64,000 bases of DNA from Planococcus halocryophilus (lineage in GTDB: Bacteria; Bacillota; Bacilli; Bacillales_A; Planococcaceae): the NCBI RefSeq assembly GCF_001687585.2, contig NZ_CP016537.2, positions 1,460,001 through 1,524,000 of the forward strand, read 5' to 3'. Positions 59,253-64,000 of this stretch are shown piece after piece; position 1 is the first letter of the stretch; each line of letters starts with the position of its first letter. Below the pieces are notes generated by a model, which saw nothing but the letters and a program-made list of their open reading frames with translations, ran no database searches and was not told where the DNA came from. The position numbers and the translations under genes were made by a program.

Positions 59253-59435
59253 TTAATGTAGGCTTGGTGGATAACCTTGTGTGATAAGTGTTGCGATCGC
59301 AAACCCGCCAAAAATCACAAAAGTTCCAAAGTTAAAAAGGAAACCTAGAACTTCTTTGTTTTTAAGCGTTTGTACAGTGCCGATTGCTGCAAGAATTGCA
59401 ATAAGTCCAAATATAACCACTAACATCCAACTCAT
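59253..59435 (-). CDS. yqgW: DUF2759 small membrane protein (YqgW-like)
   Basis: 60-aa protein MSWMLVVIFGLIAILAAIG with two TM segments (about 3-22 and 32-50) and the tail TQGYPP. Matches the DUF2759 family, found next to the yqgX hydrolase in Bacillus. AAGGGAG 8 nt upstream of the ATG at 59435. Function unknown. Confidence 0.8.
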   Translation of the reverse strand: MSWMLVVIFGLIAILAAIGTVQTLKNKEVLGFLFNFGTFVIFGGFAIATLITQGYPPSLH

Positions 59436-59585
59436 CGATGACACTCCCTTCAACTTAAACAGCCAGTGCCGCTTTGTTCTCTTTATATTGTAAAGATATT
59501 CCGCTGTTTTGTCGAGGACAAAAAGTGTCAGTATCTTGACAGTCTACTAAGTATGGCATGTTATAATCGGAAAGAGGTGAAAGAG

Positions 59586-60230
59586 ATGTTAAAAATCGAT
59601 CAACTAGAGTTAGGTCCTATTCAAACAAATTGTTACATCATTTCCGATGATCAGAAAAACTGTCTGATTTTTGATCCGGGTGAAGAAAGTAAGAAGATAG
59701 AAGCATTGGTGAAAAAGAAAAACTTGAAACCGATTGCTATTTTATTAACGCATGCGCATTTTGATCATATTGGTGCAGTCGATGACATAAGAGAGCGTTA
59801 TTCTGTCCCTGTTTATTTGCATCATTTAGAAAAAGACTGGTTAAGCCGCCCGAACTTAAACGGCTCAGGAAAATATGCGACATTGCCTGATTACCGAATG
59901 AAAGATGCAGATGTCTTGTTAACTGATGAAAAGACGTTAGAAATTGGGTCGTTCAAAATGGATATTTTCCATACACCCGGACACTCTCCAGGTAGCGTCA
60001 GTTTCTCGTTTGGTAAGGAAGGCTTTGCGATTGTTGGCGATGTCATTTTCCGTGGAAGTATTGGCCGTACAGACTTGATAGATGGCTCTGAGAAACGGCT
60101 TCTACAGTCTATAGAAGAGTCGATATTGCCACTTCCTAAGCATATGATTCTATACCCGGGACATGGCCCTGAAACAACACCAGATCAAGAATTAAACAGC
60201 AATCCGTTTCTGAAGGTCTTTAAACAGTAA
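59586..60230 (+). CDS. yqgX: MBL-fold metallohydrolase (YqgX, glyoxalase II-like)
   Basis: 214-aa metallo-beta-lactamase-fold hydrolase of the hydroxyacylglutathione hydrolase-like family. Metal motif THAHFDH: H56, H58, D60 and H61; further ligands in HTPGHSPGS, GDVIF and YPGHGP. In Bacillus it is proposed to act on S-bacillithiol thioesters (e.g. of methylglyoxal detoxification), but the substrate is not shown by sequence. ATG at 59586 with AAGAGGTG; upstream in-frame codons lack an SD. Confidence 0.88.
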   Translation: MLKIDQLELGPIQTNCYIISDDQKNCLIFDPGEESKKIEALVKKKNLKPIAILLTHAHFDHIGAVDDIRERYSVPVYLHHLEKDWLSRPNLNGSGKYATLPDYRMKDADVLLTDEKTLEIGSFKMDIFHTPGHSPGSVSFSFGKEGFAIVGDVIFRGSIGRTDLIDGSEKRLLQSIEESILPLPKHMILYPGHGPETTPDQELNSNPFLKVFKQ

Positions 60231-60247
60231 TAACTTTAGAACAAAAT

Positions 60248-60298
60248 AAAAAAACAAACGGTGTATCGGGAAACCCGATACACCGTTTGTTTTTTTAT
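60248..60298. terminator. Bidirectional terminator, yqgX / DUF2626
   Basis: Perfect 17-bp core arms ACAAACGGTGTATCGGG (60254-60270) / CCCGATACACCGTTTGT (60274-60290), loop AAA. Poly-A before and poly-T after serve both convergent genes. Confidence 0.93.
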
Positions 60299-60307
60299 AC
60301 GCATTGA

Positions 60308-60550
60308 TTAATGTCCAGCACCAGGAACGTGGATGAACGTAGAGTAATAAGTGAAGCCTACGAAAAATACTGTTAAATAGGCGCCAAAAATATACAAATA
60401 CATACGTTCAGAAATATTTAAAAATCCAAGAAGAACAAAAAATCCGGTGTTAGCGACCATTAATAATGATACTTCAACCATATCGCCTACATAAAAGAGA
60501 ACTGCAAATATTCCAGTCCACCATCCCATTAATTTGAACATATTATTCAT
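60308..60550 (-). CDS. yqgY: DUF2626 membrane protein (YqgY-like)
   Basis: 80-aa protein beginning MNNMFKLMGWWTGIFAVLFY, with three TM segments and the motif ERMYLYIFGAYLT. Clear match to the DUF2626 family (B. subtilis YqgY), always close to comG. AAAGGAGGG before the ATG at 60550. Function unknown. Divergent from comGA. Confidence 0.85.
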   Translation of the reverse strand: MNNMFKLMGWWTGIFAVLFYVGDMVEVSLLMVANTGFFVLLGFLNISERMYLYIFGAYLTVFFVGFTYYSTFIHVPGAGH

Positions 60551-60863
60551 GGGTAATCCCTCCTTTGCCACAACACAATAATCTCTTGTTTATTATATAG
60601 GAAACAGAGTGAATGTGTAAACAACGAGTTGGTCTTTCTTTGTGACAAACAAGTGTACGACAAAGAATGCTGAATGGATTCCCTAGTTCACTGAAAATCT
60701 TCTAGGCAAAGAAAAATATAGCAACCTTCAAATTTGAGATTCGGCTTGATATTGACGTTCAAAAAATTATTTTGGCAAAAATTATTTCTTTTTCAAAAAG
60801 AGCTAGCTATACTATGGGAGAACAAAGAGGCGGCCTTTGTTCAAGTCAAAACTGGAGGTGGAT
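60551..60863 (+). promoter_or_regulatory. Intergenic control region of the comG operon
   Basis: 313 nt without a gene. It contains the yqgY promoter side and, near comGA, AT-rich boxes: AAAA-AATTA-TTTT at 60761-60773 fits the ComK half-site AAAAN5TTTT, and AAAA-ATTAT-TTCT at 60777-60789 is a near match 3 nt later. A -10 TATACT lies at 60808-60813 with a poor -35, as expected for an activator-dependent promoter. ComK control is inference. Confidence 0.45.
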
Positions 60864-61907
60864 ATGCAATCAATTATTGAGCGCCGCTGTGTGGACCTCT
60901 TGCATGATGCGGCAGAAAATGGCACAACAGACATCCACATCAAACCCGAACCATCCTGCTATACCGTTGCTTATCGCTCGTTCCAAAACTTGCGACAAGT
61001 TAAACAACTCCCCTTTGATCTAGGTGATCGCATGATTGCTTATTTCAAATACCTATCCCTTTTAGATACGAGTGAGAAGCGAAAACCCCAAACCGGTTCT
61101 TTCCAGCTTACCATCAACAACTTATCCCATTATTTTCGAATTTCAACTTTGCCCTCAGTATTAACAAAAGAAAGCATGGTCATCCGGATTATGCCTGATG
61201 ATACCGCACAATCAATTTATCAATTGGCAGCGTTTCGAGACTCGGCTCGGCTTTTGGAAAAATTGTCTGAAGCATCTCAAGGACTCATTTTGTTTACGGG
61301 TCCTACCGGTTGTGGGAAATCAACAACTTTGTATTCGTTGTTAAAGCATTGTTCCGAAAAGCTAAATCGAAACATTATTACACTTGAAGATCCTGTAGAA
61401 CGTAAAAACCAAGCGATTTTACAAATTCAAGTAAATGAAAAAGCCGGACTTAGTTATTCAACAGGCTTAAAAGCCATTTTGCGACACGATCCTGATATTA
61501 TCATGATCGGTGAAATCCGTGATGCAGAAACAGCTCAAATCGCTGTGCGTGCTGCATTGACTGGACATTTAGTGTTTTCTACGATACATGCTAGACATTC
61601 TGTTGGCTGTTTGCATCGCTTAAATGATTTAGGTGTATCTTTTGAAGACATGTCCCAAACCTTAGTAGCCATTTCTGCGCAAAAAATTATTCCGCTGTTT
61701 TTAGATGTTGAACAAAAACAGCCTAGCCACCGCGCGCTTTATGAAATTCTTGACGGTGAACGGCTAGAAGAGGCGTTAATGTCAGCTCAACAGAAAAAAA
61801 TATACACATTGCCAAGTCATTTGTCCTTTGCTGGTCAAGTTCGGGAAGGAGTGAAAATTGGTGCGATTGAGCCTTCCTATGCGTTTAGACAAGATCCGTC
61901 TTCGTGA
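60864..61907 (+). CDS. comGA: ComGA, competence pseudopilus assembly ATPase
   Basis: Traffic ATPase of the GspE/PilB family powering assembly of the DNA-uptake pseudopilus at the membrane, 347 aa. Walker A GPTGCGKST near 146-154, Asp box LEDPVERKN, Walker B DIIMIGEIRDAETAQ and His box IHARHSVG. TGGAGGTG lies just before the ATG at 60864. comGB starts inside its 3' end. First gene of the comG operon. Confidence 0.93.
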   Translation: MQSIIERRCVDLLHDAAENGTTDIHIKPEPSCYTVAYRSFQNLRQVKQLPFDLGDRMIAYFKYLSLLDTSEKRKPQTGSFQLTINNLSHYFRISTLPSVLTKESMVIRIMPDDTAQSIYQLAAFRDSARLLEKLSEASQGLILFTGPTGCGKSTTLYSLLKHCSEKLNRNIITLEDPVERKNQAILQIQVNEKAGLSYSTGLKAILRHDPDIIMIGEIRDAETAQIAVRAALTGHLVFSTIHARHSVGCLHRLNDLGVSFEDMSQTLVAISAQKIIPLFLDVEQKQPSHRALYEILDGERLEEALMSAQQKKIYTLPSHLSFAGQVREGVKIGAIEPSYAFRQDPSS

Positions 61908-62904
61908 CCACGAACAATTTCTGACACGCTTAGCTGTGTTAATGAAAGAAGGGTATTTGTTGCCAGTGGCGTTGAATTTATTATTACCAATGCATACTTC
62001 TAAGCTAGAAGAATCTTTAGTTGGCATAACGACTATTTTAAAAGAAGGAGGAAATGCAGCGGAAATACTGAAATTTTTAGGGTTTAAAGAGCATGTGTTA
62101 TTTCCAGTTGAAATTGCTGAATCTCACGGAAGATTGGCAGAATCGATTGATAGCATTGGCAAAAGTTTTGCGCGAACAGAACGCGTACAAAAAAAGTTGA
62201 AAAATATTTTAATTTACCCAGTATCTTTATTAATTTTCACCTCTATCTTATTTTTGTTTTTTCGTACAAGCTATGTGCCAAATTTAACGGAAATGATGAA
62301 TTCGATGCAAACTGGAGAAGAAGCTTCGGGTGTGCCCGCTTATTTATTAAGTTTGCCAGATTTTTTTATCGCTTTTTTTGCATGTGTCGCTTTGTCAGTG
62401 TACGTATTCAGTCAACTATTAAAACAACAAGCAGTCGAGCGACAAATCACTTGGCTCTTGTCGATCCCGGTCATTCGACGCTTTATGAAACTGTACTGGT
62501 CGCATTTACTTGCACGTGAACTTGGTACTTTATTGCATAGTGGCATTTCGATGCAAGAATCCCTCGATTTGTTGCAACGCCAAAATTATCATAAAATTAT
62601 TCAGTTTATGGCGCATGTGTCTCATGAAGAATTGATGATGGGACAGAGTTTTTCTAGGTCGCTCGAACATGTTGCGTTTGTCTCTAAAGACATGCCCGCT
62701 TTTGTGCAACATGGTGAAATGACGGGATTTTTAGGCAAAGAGCTCATTCTTTATAGTGAAGTATTAATGGAACAAATTGAGCAACACACGCAGCAATTGC
62801 TACGTATTATCCAACCGAGTTTTTTTATTATGATCGCTATTTGCATTGTCGGTGCATATTTAGCGATTTTAATGCCGATGTATAACTTAGTCCATACCAT
62901 TTAA
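61858..62904 (+). CDS. comGB: ComGB, competence pseudopilus platform protein
   Basis: GspF/PilC-type integral membrane platform protein, 348 aa from a TTG. T2SSF-type repeats: FLTRLAVLMKEGYLLPVAL and LLARELGTLLHSGISMQESLDLL. Three TM segments (about 115-140, 165-185, 315-345). The TTG at 61858 has GGAAGGAG 6-7 nt upstream, overlapping comGA by 50 nt; the ATG at 61879 is the alternative. Good confidence in identity, moderate in start. Confidence 0.9.
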   Translation: MVRLSLPMRLDKIRLRDHEQFLTRLAVLMKEGYLLPVALNLLLPMHTSKLEESLVGITTILKEGGNAAEILKFLGFKEHVLFPVEIAESHGRLAESIDSIGKSFARTERVQKKLKNILIYPVSLLIFTSILFLFFRTSYVPNLTEMMNSMQTGEEASGVPAYLLSLPDFFIAFFACVALSVYVFSQLLKQQAVERQITWLLSIPVIRRFMKLYWSHLLARELGTLLHSGISMQESLDLLQRQNYHKIIQFMAHVSHEELMMGQSFSRSLEHVAFVSKDMPAFVQHGEMTGFLGKELILYSEVLMEQIEQHTQQLLRIIQPSFFIMIAICIVGAYLAILMPMYNLVHTI

Positions 62905-62915
62905 GGAGGAAGAAC

Positions 62916-63230
62916 ATGCGCTTATTAAAAAACCAAAAAGGATTTACATTGATCGAAATGCTAATTGTTATGCTAATTATTACCGTCTTAATTGCGATCG
63001 CAATACCAAATGTGACAAAACAGTCGACTGCAGTAGAAGACAAAGGTTGTAAAGCTTTTGTGCAAATGGTTCAAGGACAAGTAGAGTCGTACCGAATGGA
63101 TAACAAAGCGGTCCCTACTTTGGTAAATCTTACGGATGAAGGCTATTTGAAAACTGGTGAAACAAATTGTCCAAACGGAGATATAGTGACCATTTCTACT
63201 GTTGGAGTCGTTAGTTCTGCAAAACCTTAA
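62916..63230 (+). CDS. comGC: ComGC, major competence pseudopilin
   Basis: Main subunit of the competence pseudopilus, 104 aa. Prepilin peptidase site NQKG|FTLIEM after G9, hydrophobic helix (10-32), globular tail with C45 and C85 that likely form a disulfide. AAGGAGGAAGAAC SD. comGD begins in its last 30 nt. Requires a ComC-type prepilin peptidase encoded elsewhere. Confidence 0.94.
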   Translation: MRLLKNQKGFTLIEMLIVMLIITVLIAIAIPNVTKQSTAVEDKGCKAFVQMVQGQVESYRMDNKAVPTLVNLTDEGYLKTGETNCPNGDIVTISTVGVVSSAKP

Positions 63231-63654
63231 TGAAAAAGGATTTACGTTGTTGGAAATGTTGCTAGTACTTGCTGTACTAGTAACAATTTCTGCAATTTCA
63301 ATTTCGGGCTATCGTTCTTTCACAGTACAAAAAGAAGAGCAGCGTTTTTTTGAAGTTCTCCACCAAGATATTTATTTTGCGCAAAGTCAAAGTTATTCGT
63401 TAAACAAGACAGCGAAAATAATATTTCGAGAAAGCAAAGGAACGTATGAAATCTTTACAGACATTCAGTCGGTTGCTGTTTCCCGTAAATTGCCGCAATC
63501 GGTTCAATTGAAGAAAACAAGTAACTTAAGTGAAATTTACTTTAATTCTAACGGTACCGTGGTCGAGTCGGGTACTTTCCGGTTTTCGACAACGAGTGGT
63601 GAAAAAACCTTAGTTGTTCACCTCGGAGGAGGGAGAGTGGTGTTTTCTGAATGA
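63217..63654 (+). CDS. comGD: ComGD, minor competence pseudopilin
   Basis: Type IV prepilin-like protein. Cleavage motif NEKG|FTLLEMLLVLAVL, then a beta-rich C-terminal domain. No ATG or GTG precedes the motif in this frame. A CTG at 63217 lies 9 nt after GGAG (63204-63207) and would give an 8-residue leader, the usual length. A TTG at 63202 is possible but is upstream of that SD. 145 aa from CTG. Overlaps comGC. Confidence 0.82.
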   Translation: MQNLNEKGFTLLEMLLVLAVLVTISAISISGYRSFTVQKEEQRFFEVLHQDIYFAQSQSYSLNKTAKIIFRESKGTYEIFTDIQSVAVSRKLPQSVQLKKTSNLSEIYFNSNGTVVESGTFRFSTTSGEKTLVVHLGGGRVVFSE

Positions 63655-63943
63655 GCGAGGAATATCGTGGGCAGAAACGATGGTGAGTTTGTGTATGGTA
63701 TTTATTTTATTCGGCAGTTTATTGCCGGTGATGATCGGCATTCAACAGAGCCTTCAAGTAAAAAAAGAACGAGTTAGCGCATTTGAAACTTTGCATGAAG
63801 CGGCACGAGAAATAAGTGCCACTGGAAAGCTGCAAGGGCAGCGACAGGTCAATAATATATTCTATAGTTGGAAAATGGAAGAGCAGCTTTGTGTTGAATA
63901 TGTAGATTATAAAGAACAGCGGCGTCGTATATGCATCGAGTAA
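63647..63943 (+). CDS. comGE: ComGE, minor competence pseudopilin
   Basis: 98 aa from a candidate CTG start, reading LNERG|ISWAETMVSLCMVF: prepilin-like leader and hydrophobic helix with the conserved Glu, then a tail with Cys (QLCVEYVDYKEQRRRIC). Open frame extends to a TTG at 63614, but GGAGGAGGGAG at 63625-63635 is downstream of it. The ATG at 63680 would delete the leader. Fifth gene of the operon, overlapping comGD and comGF. Identity comes mostly from position and pattern. Confidence 0.7.
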   Translation: MNERGISWAETMVSLCMVFILFGSLLPVMIGIQQSLQVKKERVSAFETLHEAAREISATGKLQGQRQVNNIFYSWKMEEQLCVEYVDYKEQRRRICIE

Positions 63944-64000
63944 GAAAGTTAGATGAAAAAGGGTTTTCTTTTTTGACATCAATTTTTGATTTACTGGTGT
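63931..64000 (+). CDS. comGF: ComGF, minor competence pseudopilin (3' truncated by window edge)
   Basis: Starts ATGCATCGAGTAAG at 63931, overlapping the comGE stop. The first 23 residues read MHRVRKLDEKGFSFLTSIFD, with a prepilin-like DEKG|FSFL site and the beginning of a hydrophobic helix, the ComGF pattern. The SD is weak, suggesting coupling to comGE. The remainder and any comGG lie outside the window. Confidence 0.75.
   Translation, partial: MHRVRKLDEKGFSFLTSIFDLLV

Overview
This window is a chromosomal backbone segment of a low-GC Gram-positive bacterium of the order Bacillales, most likely a Planococcaceae member close to Planococcus/Planomicrobium. The gene order follows the comE-to-comG stretch of the Bacillus subtilis chromosome almost gene by gene. 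The sporulation genes that B. subtilis carries here (gpr and spoIIP between rpsT and lepA, yqfC/yqfD between floA and phoH) are absent, which fits a non-sporulating lineage. The genus call is inference from gene content and order.

Layout. 1-3.3 kb: late competence operon comEA (5' truncated)-comEB-comEC. 3.5-7.1 kb: yqzM, holA, rpsT, lepA. 7.2-16 kb: hemW, the CIRCE-controlled heat-shock cluster hrcA-grpE-dnaK-dnaJ, then prmA, rsmE, deoC, rpsU. 16.2-25.5 kb: nfeD-floA-membrane protein, phoH, pgpH, ybeY, dgkA, cdd, era, recO. 25.6-28.8 kb: glyQS with a T-box leader (minus strand), ccpN, and the PPDK regulator yqfL. 29-35.8 kb: dnaG-sigA, an acyl-CoA dehydrogenase, cytochrome c-550, trmK, and the Nif3-family yqfO. 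35.8-37.6 kb: a small accessory patch of four unrecognised genes, three of them small membrane proteins. 37.7-45.2 kb: ispH, cshB, nfo, the zinc locus znuC-znuB-zur behind a Zur-box promoter, and ispG-yqfW. 45.4-56 kb: DUF1189 protein, Na/Pi cotransporter, DUF456 protein, sodA, pbpA, and the Pho-box-controlled pstS-pstC-pstA-pstB-phoU phosphate locus. 56-60.6 kb: rpmG, 5-formyl-THF cyclo-ligase, yqgQ, an LtaS-family enzyme, DUF2759, MBL hydrolase, DUF2626. 60.9-64 kb: the competence pseudopilus operon comGA-GB-GC-GD-GE-GF, cut by the window end.

Themes. The window opens and closes on DNA-uptake operons (comE channel and receptor, comG pseudopilus). Between them lie translation, chaperone, replication/sigma and cell-envelope genes, plus two phosphate-related transport loci and a zinc-uptake locus. 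Nearly every transcription unit ends in a strong intrinsic terminator, many of them bidirectional between convergent genes. Readable control elements are CIRCE (hrcA), a Gly T-box (glyQS), a Zur box (znuC), a Pho box (pstS) and possible ComK boxes (comGA).

I saw no CRISPR array, prophage, insertion sequence, rRNA or tRNA gene, and no clear undescribed multi-gene system. The most interesting unexplained items are a structured intergenic repeat present twice (about 3.34-3.42 kb and 47.74-47.83 kb), the orphan patch at 35.8-37.6 kb, a terminator-like hairpin inside ybeY, a long hairpin between dnaJ and prmA, and several competence genes (comEC, comGD, comGE) that appear to lack a standard start codon.
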